Source: Parvularcula sp039033795
Lineage (GTDB): Bacteria > Pseudomonadota > Alphaproteobacteria > Caulobacterales > Parvularculaceae
Length of the DNA: 16,217 nucleotides
Direction: 5' to 3'
NCBI GenBank assembly: GCA_039033795.1
Contig: JBCCBY010000033.1
Coordinates: 1-16,217, forward strand
In this document: positions 8,387 to 15,128 of the stretch, one piece after another
Layout of the letters: every line of letters starts with the position of its first letter
How positions within the stretch are numbered: the first letter of the stretch is position 1
Made by a program: the position numbers and the translations under genes
Notes under the pieces: generated by a model
Databases searched by the model: none
Told to the model about the DNA's origin: nothing
Seen by the model: only the letters and a program-made list of their open reading frames with translations

Positions 8387-9004
8387 GCCGCTGCGCCGCC
8401 GGAGAAAGGCGATGCCGACCATCGGCACAAAGAGCCAAACGGCCGCCGGGATCGGCACTTCCGTGATCGTCAGCACCACGTTGTCGATCCGAACCTGCTC
8501 ATTGTCTTGGCTGCCACTGTCGACGTTGATGACAATGCTCTCAAGGCTGCTCAAAATGCTGGAGAGAACCGCTTCGGTGGTGTTCCAGCTGACGATGTCG
8601 AAGCTCACCAAGACCGTTGTCCAGCTGCTGGTGAGATCCACGGAGAAGAAGTCTTCGGTCAGGCTTTGACCGCCCCCTGTTATGGTGACGCGTCCAAAGC
8701 TCGCTGAATTGCCGCCACTGCTTTGTAGTTCGAGCGCGTCAAAGGAGAGGGTATCTCCAATCGATAGGGGCACATTGAACTGGTCCCCCAGTGTCAGCAG
8801 CATGTCCGAAGCGAAATTGTCACTGTCAACGAGCAGCAAATTGCCGCCGGGGTTACCGCCAGTGGAGATGCGATTTAAAAAACCATTGCTCAGTGAAAAG
8901 CCTTCATTGCCTGACTCAAAATCGGCGGTGATCTCGGCAGCGCCTGCCGAGGCAATCGATCCTGCTATGATAGCGATTATCGCCACAAGACGTTTTTTGA
9001 ACAT
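8375..9004 (-). CDS. Exported VPxPA-CTERM protein with laminin-B-like domain (paralog A)
   Basis: This 209-residue surface protein has no known enzymatic role. A signal peptide covers about 1-22 (MFKKR, hydrophobic core, SAGA then AE). The middle, about 24-178, is a predicted beta-sandwich resembling the laminin B (domain IV) fold: DFESGNEGFSLSNG at the start, GGNPGGNLLLVDSDN at 49-63, LSIGDTLSFDA at 80-90, DFFSVDLTSSWTTV at about 118-131, and IVINVDSG then VRIDNVVL at the end. The C-terminus has the tripartite exosortase signal: VPIPA at 183-187, a hydrophobic helix to about 200, then RRRSGANR. Such tails are recognised by exosortases (the VPLPA subtype in alphaproteobacteria), which usually work with exopolysaccharide export. 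The protein is therefore inferred to be released to the matrix or cell surface. No exosortase gene is in the window. The next gene upstream is its paralog. Confidence 0.85.
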   Translation of the reverse strand: MFKKRLVAIIAIIAGSIASAGAAEITADFESGNEGFSLSNGFLNRISTGGNPGGNLLLVDSDNFASDMLLTLGDQFNVPLSIGDTLSFDALELQSSGGNSASFGRVTITGGGQSLTEDFFSVDLTSSWTTVLVSFDIVSWNTTEAVLSSILSSLESIVINVDSGSQDNEQVRIDNVVLTITEVPIPAAVWLFVPMVGIAFLRRRSGANR

Positions 9005-9040
9005 GCGACCAGCCCCTGCACCAACGCGGTTAATTCATCA

Positions 9041-9059
9041 CATGTCAGGGTTAACGTCA
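9041..9059. promoter_or_regulatory. Second copy of the operator-like dyad, upstream of paralog A
   Basis: CATGTCAGGGTTAACGTCA matches the site at 6860-6878 at 16 of 19 bases. The dyad core ATGTCA-N4-TAACGT pairs at 4 of 6 positions. It lies 37 bases upstream of the paralog A start codon, where a promoter-proximal regulator could bind. The rest of the 194-base gap (9005-9198) holds no gene that I can support. Confidence 0.3.
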
Positions 9060-9153
9060 GACTTCGCGATTCGGCTAGTCGTCGATTGCTTGCCGCCGCA
9101 AGAGGCGCGCGTCTCGCGGCCGATCGATGGTCGTCGCTGATGGGTTTTATCCG

Positions 9154-9178
9154 CCAGCCCGTTCTTGAGCGGCGCTGG
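9154..9178 (-). terminator. Weak hairpin after paralog B
   Basis: CCAGCCCG (9154-9161) pairs with CGG-C-GCTGG (9170-9178), 8 base pairs with one bulged base and an 8-base loop. It starts about 20 bases beyond the paralog B stop codon, in the gap between the two paralogs. It has no T run, so it could equally be an mRNA 3' stabiliser or chance. Confidence 0.3.
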
Positions 9179-9198
9179 TGCTTTAAGGAGCTGGCGCC

Positions 9199-9804
9199 CT
9201 AGTGCTTGCGCTGCCGTCGCCTTGAGAGGGCGGCGACGCCAGCCAATGGTGCGAACAACAACGCAGCAGCAGGCACGGGCACGGCCGTGGTCGTCAAAAT
9301 GACGTTGTCGATCAGCACGACTTCAGAGATATCGCTCCCGCTTTCAACGTTGATCACGATGCTGGTGAGGCCGCTTAAAATACCAGCGAGAAACACATCG
9401 GTTGTGTCCCAGCTGGCGCCATCGAAAGCCACGTCCACCGTGATCCACTCGTCCATCAGATCGCCGGTAAAGAAGTCTTTCGTCAGGCTGTCGGTGCCGT
9501 TTGAAATGGTGACTTCACCGAAGCCGCCGAAGTCTCCGTCTGGGTTCTTGGTCTCGCGGGCATCAAACGAAAGGCTATCGCCAATCGACAGGGGCAGGAT
9601 GAACTTCGATGGAAGCGTTAGCATCATCTCCGTTCCGATCGTGTCCGTTGCCTGAAGGACACCGCTGGGGAGTTGCGCAAGGTCACCGCCTGATAAGACG
9701 AACCCTTCGGTGTCGGTATCGAACGTGGATTTGATTTCGACTGCATGGGCAGACGCGAACACCGCAGCGGTTGCTGCTGCGCTTGCAAGTAGAGACTTGA
9801 TCAT
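9199..9804 (-). CDS. Exported VPxPA-CTERM protein with laminin-B-like domain (paralog B)
   Basis: This 201-residue paralog of the next gene downstream matches it at roughly half of positions by eye from the middle to the C-terminus: LPLSIGDSLSFDA at about 70-82, DSLTKDFFTGDL, the W...TT motif, and SIVINVESGSD then IDNVIL. The signal peptide is about 1-21 (MIKSLLASAAATAAVFASAHA). The sorting tail is VPVPA at 175-179, a hydrophobic stretch, then SRRRQRKH. It lacks the GGNPGG element of paralog A in the N-terminal part and has a shorter loop there, so the two have diverged. The ATG at 9804 has a good Shine-Dalgarno (GAGGGG, about 9 bases upstream), and a recognisable promoter lies further upstream. 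The likely location is the cell surface or matrix via an exosortase encoded elsewhere. No enzymatic residues are recognisable. Confidence 0.85.
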   Translation of the reverse strand: MIKSLLASAAATAAVFASAHAVEIKSTFDTDTEGFVLSGGDLAQLPSGVLQATDTIGTEMMLTLPSKFILPLSIGDSLSFDARETKNPDGDFGGFGEVTISNGTDSLTKDFFTGDLMDEWITVDVAFDGASWDTTDVFLAGILSGLTSIVINVESGSDISEVVLIDNVILTTTAVPVPAAALLFAPLAGVAALSRRRQRKH

Positions 9805-9839
9805 GAGTGTTTCCCCTCAGCACTTTTGTTTCTCTTTAT

Positions 9840-9869
9840 ATTGTAACGATCTGATCGGTAAAATTGCAA
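9840..9869 (-). promoter_or_regulatory. Sigma70-type promoter for paralog B
   Basis: On the minus strand TTGCAA (9864-9869, 4 of 6 matches to -35) is followed after 18 bases by TACAAT (9840-9845, 5 of 6 matches to -10). The inferred start near 9833 leaves a leader of about 30 bases carrying the GAGGGG ribosome-binding site. It lies between the tRNA 3' end and the gene, so the gene need not depend on read-through from the tRNA. Confidence 0.55.
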
Positions 9870-9886
9870 GATCGGGCAAAGGCATT

Positions 9887-9963
9887 TGGTAGGGGCGGAG
9901 GGACTCGAACCCCCAACCTAGCGGTTATGAGCCGCCAGCTCTAACCAATTGAGCTACGCCCCC
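9887..9963 (-). tRNA. tRNA with CAU anticodon (elongator Met or Ile2)
   Basis: The reverse complement folds as a standard cloverleaf. Acceptor GGGGGCG pairs with CGCCCCT, D arm GCTC/GAGC encloses AATTGGTTA, anticodon stem GGCGG/CCGCT encloses loop CTCATAA (anticodon CAT), the variable loop is AGGTT, and T arm GGGGG/CCCTC encloses TTCGAGT. The discriminator is A and CCA is encoded (9887-9889). It is not an initiator: position 1 pairs with 72 (G-T), and the anticodon stem lacks the three consecutive G-C pairs. From sequence alone elongator tRNA-Met and the lysidine-modified tRNA-Ile are hard to tell apart. Confidence 0.93.
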
Positions 9964-10040
9964 GCCTGCCAGACGCGCAAGGCGCCCGCGGGAAATGGCC
10001 TCCTAGCCACGTCATCAAAGGGCCACAACCGCGCTGCTGT

Positions 10041-10057
10041 GCCCTGCTGGTCAGGGC
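10041..10057 (+). other. Leader hairpin upstream of the thiolase gene
   Basis: GCCCTG (10041-10046) and CAGGGC (10052-10057) form a perfect 6-base-pair stem with a 5-base loop, about 50 bases before the thiolase start. The gap between tRNA and thiolase (9964-10108) must hold promoters for both directions, but I could not assign a convincing -35/-10 pair. The role of the hairpin is unknown and it may be incidental. Confidence 0.25.
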
Positions 10058-10108
10058 GGCAAGGAGTCTGTATCGGGGACGGCAAAACCAGCAATGAGGA
10101 GAAGTCCC

Positions 10109-11320
10109 ATGACAGAGGCCTTCATCTATGACGCGGTGCGGACCCCGCGCGGCAAAGGCAAGTCCGACGGCAGCTTGCACGAAATCACGCCTGTCCAGCT
10201 TGGCGCCCAAGTGCTCTCGGCCATTCGTGACCGCAACGAACTCGATACCCGCTATGTTGACGACGTCGTCTTTGGTTGTGTGTCGCCGGTGGGTGAACAG
10301 GGCGCTGACATCGCGCGGGTTTCGATCCTGCAAGCCGACTACGCCCAAACCACCGCAGGCGTGCAGATCAACCGCTTCTGCGCATCCGCTCTTGAAGCCA
10401 CCAACATGGCGGCTGCAAAGGTGATGTCGGGCGAAGCAGACATGGCAATCGGCGGCGGCGTCGAAGCCATGAGCCGCGTGCCGATGGGTTCCGATGGCGG
10501 CGCCATGATGGTCGACCCCGCGGTCAATTTCAAAAACTACATCGTGCCGCAAGGCATCTCAGCGGACATCATTGCCACCAAATATGGCATCAGCCGCGAT
10601 GACGCTGATGCGTATGCGGTGGAAAGCCATCGCCGTTCGAAACAGTCTTGGGATGAAGGCCGCTTCGACAAGTCCGTTGTTCCGGTCAAAGACGTCATTG
10701 GTCTCGATGTTCTGGCTTATGACGAAACCATCCGCCCCGAAGCCAACATGCAAAGCCTTGGTGCCCTTGGTCCATCGTTCCAAGGCATGGGCGAGATGAT
10801 TCCCGGCTTCAACAAGGTCGCGCTGCAAAAATATCCAGAGCTTGAAAAGATTAATCATATCCACACGCCTGGTAACTCGTCGGGCATCGTGGATGGTGCG
10901 TCAGCGATCCTTCTCGGTAATGAGGAAATGGGTAAGAAGTTTGGCCTTAAGCCACGTGCACGGATCAAGGCCATGGCCTCGATCGGCAGTGAGCCGACCA
11001 TCATGCTCACCGGCCCAGAGTTCGTCGCCACGAAAGTTCTCGAGCGCGCTGGCATGACGAAGAATGACATTGATCTGTGGGAGCTCAACGAAGCCTTCGC
11101 TTCGGTTGTGCTGCGCTTTATGCAGGCCCACGACATTGATCATTCCGATATCAATGTCTGCGGCGGCGCAATTGCCATGGGACACCCGCTTGGTGCGACC
11201 GGCGGCATGATCCTCGGCACCGTGCTCGATGAGCTCGAGCGGACGGGCAAATCGACCGCCCTTGCCACGCTGTGCATCGGCGGCGGTATGGGAACCGCCA
11301 CGATTATCGAGCGCGTCTAA
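10109..11320 (+). CDS. fadA: Acetyl-CoA C-acyltransferase (beta-oxidation thiolase, FadA type)
   Basis: Thiolase carries out the last step of beta-oxidation, cleaving 3-ketoacyl-CoA with CoA to give acetyl-CoA. The protein has 403 residues. The nucleophilic Cys91 lies in NRFCASALEA, the GGGVEAMSRVPMG loop is at about 115-127, the NEAFA motif starts at N327, the catalytic His359 is in GGAIAMGHPLGATG, and Cys389 is in LCIGGGMGTA. All active-site motifs are intact. The start is the ATG at 10109, which has AGGAG at 10097-10101 seven bases before it. An upstream in-frame ATG (10094) has no such site and would add five residues outside the family start (MTEAFIYDAVRTPRGKGK). It is the first gene of an operon with the asparaginase-like gene and the FadB-type enzyme, and presumably forms the beta-oxidation complex with the latter. 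A biosynthetic acetyl-CoA acetyltransferase role is less likely given that partner. Confidence 0.93.
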   Translation: MTEAFIYDAVRTPRGKGKSDGSLHEITPVQLGAQVLSAIRDRNELDTRYVDDVVFGCVSPVGEQGADIARVSILQADYAQTTAGVQINRFCASALEATNMAAAKVMSGEADMAIGGGVEAMSRVPMGSDGGAMMVDPAVNFKNYIVPQGISADIIATKYGISRDDADAYAVESHRRSKQSWDEGRFDKSVVPVKDVIGLDVLAYDETIRPEANMQSLGALGPSFQGMGEMIPGFNKVALQKYPELEKINHIHTPGNSSGIVDGASAILLGNEEMGKKFGLKPRARIKAMASIGSEPTIMLTGPEFVATKVLERAGMTKNDIDLWELNEAFASVVLRFMQAHDIDHSDINVCGGAIAMGHPLGATGGMILGTVLDELERTGKSTALATLCIGGGMGTATIIERV

Positions 11321-11326
11321 GGAACC

Positions 11327-11350
11327 GGCTGGGCACTTTTGGTGCCCGCC
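11327..11350 (+). other. Intercistronic hairpin between thiolase and asparaginase-like gene
   Basis: GGC-T-GGGCAC (11327-11336) pairs with GTGCCC-GCC (11342-11350) around a TTTTG loop: 9 base pairs with one bulged T. No T run follows, so it is not a classical terminator. It sits in the 50-base gap inside the operon, where it could protect the upstream thiolase message or attenuate the downstream genes. This is inference from position. Confidence 0.45.
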
Positions 11351-11370
11351 GCCCGATGACAGGACAGACG

Positions 11371-12339
11371 ATGAGCAGTGCCAAGACCATCACGGTGAGC
11401 GTTGCGGTTCTCGCCGCATCGGCGTCACCGTCGTTTGCTGACGACATGTGCAGCACCCAAGCCGCGTACGCGGTCGGCCTTCATGGCGGCGCGTACACGC
11501 GGGGTGAGAACATTTCCGATGAGCAGATGGCGTTCATTCGCGATCTCGCTGAGATTGTGAATCTTGAGCTCCGAGAGGGCATCAGTGCCGTGGACGCGGT
11601 CACGGGTGCTGTTCAGGATCTTGAGGCCTCCGGTCTTTTCAATGCGGGCCGCGGTTCCATCGTGAACGCGGAGGGCTTTGTTGAGAACGATGCTGCGATC
11701 ATGTCGGGCAGCGATCTCAATGCTGGTGCTGTTGGTTCACTGATCAACACCAAATCGCCCGTCACAGCAGCCCGCTTGGTGATGGACCAGTCTCGCCACG
11801 TTTTTGTGGTCGGCGATCGCGGCGAAGCCTTCGTCCGAGAGCTCGGTGCGGCCCCAGCGCCAGATGACTGGTTCCATCGCGCAGGATCAGAACCGGACGA
11901 GCACGGCACAGTTGGTGCGGTTGCGCTTGACCGGTGCGGCAATGTTGCTGCTGCGACCTCGACTGGTGGTTATGATGCAAAAGTTCCGGGCCGGGTCGGG
12001 GACGTCCCCGTCGTTGGCGCTGGAACTTACGCTGATAATCATGGTGCTGCTGTTTCAGCCACTGGCCATGGCGAGTGGTTCATTCGCCACGCCGCGGCCC
12101 ATTCGGTGTCGCTGCTGGTTGAAGGAGGCCTCTCGGTTTCTGAGGCCTCAACGTCTGTCTTGACGCGCATGGCCACCAAAGGCGGCCTCGGTGCCGTCAT
12201 CACGCTTGATACGGAGGGCAATTTTGCCGCTCCGCATTCCACCCGCGGTGTCATCCACGCTTTTGCCAGCGATGACACCCAAGCCTATTCGAAGAAAGTA
12301 AGCGGCGCGCCCGTGGGCGTGGCCTCAAGACCCCAATAA
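11371..12339 (+). CDS. Exported plant-type L-asparaginase / isoaspartyl peptidase (Ntn-hydrolase family)
   Basis: This family hydrolyses L-asparagine and beta-aspartyl (isoaspartyl) dipeptides after self-cleavage at Gly-Thr into two subunits. The protein has 322 residues. The hallmark stretch is present: HGTVGAVALD with predicted nucleophile Thr180, AAATSTGG at 193-200, PGRVGDVPVVGAGTYADN at 206-223 with R208 and D211, and SATGHGEWF at 229-237. The N-terminal LHGGAYTRG is the strand that opens this fold. Residues 1-23 look like a signal peptide (hydrophobic core, SPSFA then DD), so the enzyme is probably periplasmic. The ATG at 11371 is chosen because AGGA lies at 11361-11364; the ATG at 11356 lacks a site, and longer in-frame reading overlaps the thiolase gene. 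It lies 50 bases after the thiolase and 11 before the FadB-type gene, so it is almost certainly co-transcribed. A link to fatty-acid oxidation is not explained by known biochemistry. Confidence 0.88.
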   Translation: MSSAKTITVSVAVLAASASPSFADDMCSTQAAYAVGLHGGAYTRGENISDEQMAFIRDLAEIVNLELREGISAVDAVTGAVQDLEASGLFNAGRGSIVNAEGFVENDAAIMSGSDLNAGAVGSLINTKSPVTAARLVMDQSRHVFVVGDRGEAFVRELGAAPAPDDWFHRAGSEPDEHGTVGAVALDRCGNVAAATSTGGYDAKVPGRVGDVPVVGAGTYADNHGAAVSATGHGEWFIRHAAAHSVSLLVEGGLSVSEASTSVLTRMATKGGLGAVITLDTEGNFAAPHSTRGVIHAFASDDTQAYSKKVSGAPVGVASRPQ

Positions 12340-12350
12340 GGGAGACACCC

Positions 12351-14552
12351 ATGACTTATAAATCATTCAGTATTGAGATCGATAGCGACGGTATCGCACT
12401 CATGACCATCGACCTGCCGGGCCAGTCGATGAACGTGTGGAACGAAGATCTCGTCAACGACTATGAAAAGTTCATCACGGAAGAGTTTTGCGTGAAGGAC
12501 GAGATCAAAGGCCTCGTGATCACCTCGGGTAAGGAATCGGGCTTTCTCGCCGGTGCTGACCTGCGCATGCTTGGCTCCATGCCAGACGATGCAACCCCGC
12601 AAGAGATCTTTGATGCGAACTACCGTCTGCAGCGCGCTGTTCGCTTGATGGAAACATCCGGCCAAGAGCCTAAGCTCCTGATGAAGGGCCAAGCCAGCGC
12701 AAAACCGGTTGCAGCCGCGCTCAATGGTCTCGCGCTTGGCGGCGGCATGGAACTCGCCCTTGGCTGCCACTACCGCGTCGCCACGGATTCCCCAAAGTTC
12801 CAAATGGGCCAACCCGAGGTCCAAGTCGGTCTTATCCCAGGCGCGGGCGGTACCCAGCGCACCATGCGCCTCGCCGGTGTGCAGAATGCGGCACAGATTT
12901 GTACGCAAGGCGCACCGATGAAAGCGGACAAAGCCAAGGGCATGGGCCTGATCGATGAGATCGCTCCTCATGCAGAGGTTGTCGAGAAGGCGAAGGCTTG
13001 GGTGAAGGCCAACCCAAAATCGACCGCACCCTGGGACAAGAAAGGCTTCAAGAGTCCCGGCGGCGGCGGTGCCATGCACCCGGGTGCTGCGCAGGTCTTT
13101 GCCGGTTCAGCGGCAATCGCCCAGGGCGTCACCAATCACAATTTCCCGGCCGTCGAGCGCATTCTCTCGTGTCTCTTCGAGGGTTCTATTGTGCCGATCG
13201 ACACAGGTCTCAAGCTTGAGAGCAAGTACTTCACCCAGTGCCTCCTTGAGCCTCAAGCCCGCAATATGATCCGTACCCTGTTTGTGAACAAACAGGCCGC
13301 GGAAAAAGGCGCAGCTCGGCCAGAAAGTGTTCCGCCTTCGGAGCTCAAGACCGTCGGCGTTCTTGGTGCCGGTATGATGGGCGCAGGCATCGCCTATGTC
13401 ACAGCCAAAGCCGGGATGAACGTTGTGCTTCTCGACCGCGACGTTGAAAGCGCAGAAAAGGGCAAAGGGTACTCGGTCAAGCTCAACGAGAAAGCCGTTG
13501 GTCGCGGCAAACTCAGCCAGGAAAAATCTGATGCTATGCTGGCGCGGATTAAGACGACGGCTGACTATGCGGACCTTAAAGGCGTTGACCTCATCATTGA
13601 GGCGGTTTTTGAAAACCCAGACGTGAAAAAAGACGTCACGGAAAAAACCGAGGCGGTGATCCGCGAGGATGTGATCTTTGCGTCCAACACCTCGACCATT
13701 CCAATCAAAAACCTCGCGAAGAACTTTACACGGACGGCTGACTTTATCGGCATCCACTTCTTCTCACCGGTTGATAAGATGCCCCTCGTCGAGATCATCA
13801 CGCCAGAGGGTTGCGGGGACAAAGCGTTGGCGGTGGCTCTCGACTATGTGCAAGCGATCAAGAAGACGCCGATCGTGGTCGGTGACTATCGCGGCTTCTA
13901 TTGCAACTCGGTGGTTGGTCCGTACCTCAATGAGGCGGCGTTGATGGTCAAAGAAGGCATCAACCCAGCGCTCATCGACAATGTCGCTGTCCACATGGGC
14001 ATGCCGGTTGGCCCGCTCGCCCTGATGGATGAGACGAGCCAAGAGCTTGGCTGGTCGATCGCCAAGTCAACGATGCAGGAAGAGGGCGACAACTATCAGC
14101 CTTCCGGTGTTGAGCCGCTGCTCGAGCTCTTTGTCGAAAAGCTTGGCCGGAAGGGCAAGAAAGTCGGCGCTGGCTTTTATGAGTACCCTGAGGATGGCGG
14201 CAAGAAGTTTCTCTGGCCAGGCCTTGGGGAGCATTTCCCCCTGCTCGATGAGCAGCCCACCGCTGAGGACGTCAAAGAACGCCTCACCTACATCCAGCTC
14301 GTTGCGGCGGCGAATATGTACGATAAGGATGTTGTTCATGATCCTCAGTCAGCGGATCTTGGTGCTATCTTTGGTTGGGGCTATGCCCCTTGGACCGGTG
14401 GTCCGATGAGCCATATCGACACCATCGGCATTGATGAGTTCGTGCGGACGGCCGAACGTCTTGCGCAGAAGTATGGCGCGAAGTTCTCACCTCCGCCTAA
14501 ATTCCGTGCGCTGGCAGAGAAGAACACCGGCGTTTACGCAGACGCAGCGTAA
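12351..14552 (+). CDS. fadB: FadB/FadJ-type enoyl-CoA hydratase / 3-hydroxyacyl-CoA dehydrogenase
   Basis: This multifunctional beta-oxidation enzyme hydrates trans-2-enoyl-CoA and oxidises the L-3-hydroxyacyl-CoA with NAD. The protein has 733 residues, normal for the family. The N-terminal crotonase domain (about 1-200) has the oxyanion-hole GADLRML at about 68-74 and the two catalytic glutamates E134 (LALGGGMELALG) and E156 (GQPEVQVGLIPGAGGTQR). The dehydrogenase domain has the NAD-binding GAGMMGAG at 339-346, then SNTSTI at about 445-450, catalytic His469 in GIHFFSPVDKMPLVE with partner E481, and N519 in YCNS. The C-terminal dehydrogenase repeats run to the end (GAGFYEYPEDGGKKF, FGWGYAPWTGGP). 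GGGAG just before the ATG is a good ribosome-binding site. It is the last gene of the operon, followed by an intrinsic terminator. FadB and FadJ cannot be separated by sequence reading alone. Confidence 0.96.
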   Translation: MTYKSFSIEIDSDGIALMTIDLPGQSMNVWNEDLVNDYEKFITEEFCVKDEIKGLVITSGKESGFLAGADLRMLGSMPDDATPQEIFDANYRLQRAVRLMETSGQEPKLLMKGQASAKPVAAALNGLALGGGMELALGCHYRVATDSPKFQMGQPEVQVGLIPGAGGTQRTMRLAGVQNAAQICTQGAPMKADKAKGMGLIDEIAPHAEVVEKAKAWVKANPKSTAPWDKKGFKSPGGGGAMHPGAAQVFAGSAAIAQGVTNHNFPAVERILSCLFEGSIVPIDTGLKLESKYFTQCLLEPQARNMIRTLFVNKQAAEKGAARPESVPPSELKTVGVLGAGMMGAGIAYVTAKAGMNVVLLDRDVESAEKGKGYSVKLNEKAVGRGKLSQEKSDAMLARIKTTADYADLKGVDLIIEAVFENPDVKKDVTEKTEAVIREDVIFASNTSTIPIKNLAKNFTRTADFIGIHFFSPVDKMPLVEIITPEGCGDKALAVALDYVQAIKKTPIVVGDYRGFYCNSVVGPYLNEAALMVKEGINPALIDNVAVHMGMPVGPLALMDETSQELGWSIAKSTMQEEGDNYQPSGVEPLLELFVEKLGRKGKKVGAGFYEYPEDGGKKFLWPGLGEHFPLLDEQPTAEDVKERLTYIQLVAAANMYDKDVVHDPQSADLGAIFGWGYAPWTGGPMSHIDTIGIDEFVRTAERLAQKYGAKFSPPPKFRALAEKNTGVYADAA

Positions 14553-14580
14553 GCGGATCGTCAAGTCAATACACGGCGTA

Positions 14581-14610
14581 AAGGGCGACGGTATGACCGT
14601 CGCCCTTTTT
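14581..14610 (+). terminator. Intrinsic terminator of the beta-oxidation operon
   Basis: AAGGGCGACGGT (14581-14592) and ACCGTCGCCCTT (14596-14607) form a perfect 12-base-pair stem with a 3-base ATG loop, running into a T tract ending at 14610. This is a textbook Rho-independent terminator 28 bases after the fadB stop. Confidence 0.93.
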
Positions 14611-14657
14611 ATTTGGGCGAAGCGTTAACGCGGCATGCTCCTCGCACGGTCACCGGT

Positions 14658-15053
14658 ATGACCTGTGAACCACATGCAATGATTGATGCCCTTGAGGGCC
14701 GTGCTTGGGAAATCGCCCACACGATCCGTCACGAAGTGTTGGCCGCTGCGCCCTATGCAGAGATTGGCGTGGCCTTCGGACGCCCCACCTGGTTTCTTCA
14801 TGACCGCGTGGTGTCGCTGGTGGCGCTCGGTGACCGGTGCAAACTCTATTTTTGGCAGGGAGCAGCCGTTGAGCAGCGCCTTGGTGCTCGCATGAGCGGC
14901 GGCGGAAGCGAAATTCGCTACGTCGTCCTGGAGTCGATTTTCGACGTGGATGAACGGATCAAAAGCATGATCCGCGAGGCCTTTCAGTTCCAGATTGAGA
15001 CGCTTTCGGTCGCTGACCGTGCCACCAAACGCAAGGTTGTTTTGCCTGCTTAA
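14658..15053 (+). CDS. Small DUF1801-like cytoplasmic protein
   Basis: This 131-residue protein has no signal peptide or membrane segment. The pattern matches DUF1801 (YdhG-like): an early helix (IAHTIRHEVLAAAPYAE, about 19-35), then FGRPTWFLHDRVVSLVALG at about 40-58, CKLYFWQGA at 61-69, and the closing SGGGSEIRYVVLES followed by DVDERIKSMIREAF at about 96-109. The family has no established activity. Start choice is uncertain: the ATG at 14658 has no clear Shine-Dalgarno, an ATG at 14679 is equally weak, and a TTG at 14613 would place the start right at the fadB terminator. Because a strong terminator precedes it, its promoter must be in about 14611-14657 or it depends on read-through. It is an independent gene by context. 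Confidence 0.7.
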   Translation: MTCEPHAMIDALEGRAWEIAHTIRHEVLAAAPYAEIGVAFGRPTWFLHDRVVSLVALGDRCKLYFWQGAAVEQRLGARMSGGGSEIRYVVLESIFDVDERIKSMIREAFQFQIETLSVADRATKRKVVLPA

Positions 15054-15055
15054 GC

Positions 15056-15068
15056 AGCCCCAGGGGCT
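15056..15068 (+). terminator. Weak hairpin after the DUF1801-like gene
   Basis: AGCCC (15056-15060) and GGGCT (15064-15068) form a short GC-rich stem with a 3-base loop directly after the stop codon, followed by TTGTCT. It is a marginal terminator candidate in the 75-base gap before yceI. Confidence 0.28.
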
Positions 15069-15128
15069 TGTCTCCCGTCGACACAGCGCCACCTTCGCAG
15101 TGTCGCTTGTTAGGGAACACAGCCCACC

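Noticed and set aside
10094..10108. Alternative upstream start for the thiolase
   Set aside because: That ATG has no ribosome-binding site, while AGGAG sits seven bases before the ATG at 10109, which also gives the usual family N-terminus.
9941..10552. Minus-strand 203-codon reading frame over the tRNA and the thiolase start
   Set aside because: It overlaps the tRNA gene and the thiolase coding region, and the product has no motif.
12363..13079. Minus-strand 238-codon reading frame opposite fadB
   Set aside because: It is antisense to the conserved crotonase domain, is His/Arg/Cys-rich like a shadow frame, and has no family motif.
13107..13757. Minus-strand 216-codon reading frame opposite fadB
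   Set aside because: It is a shadow of the conserved dehydrogenase domain with no recognisable domain.
14625..15092. Minus-strand 155-codon reading frame opposite the DUF1801-like gene
   Set aside because: The plus-strand frame carries a family pattern and the minus-strand one does not.
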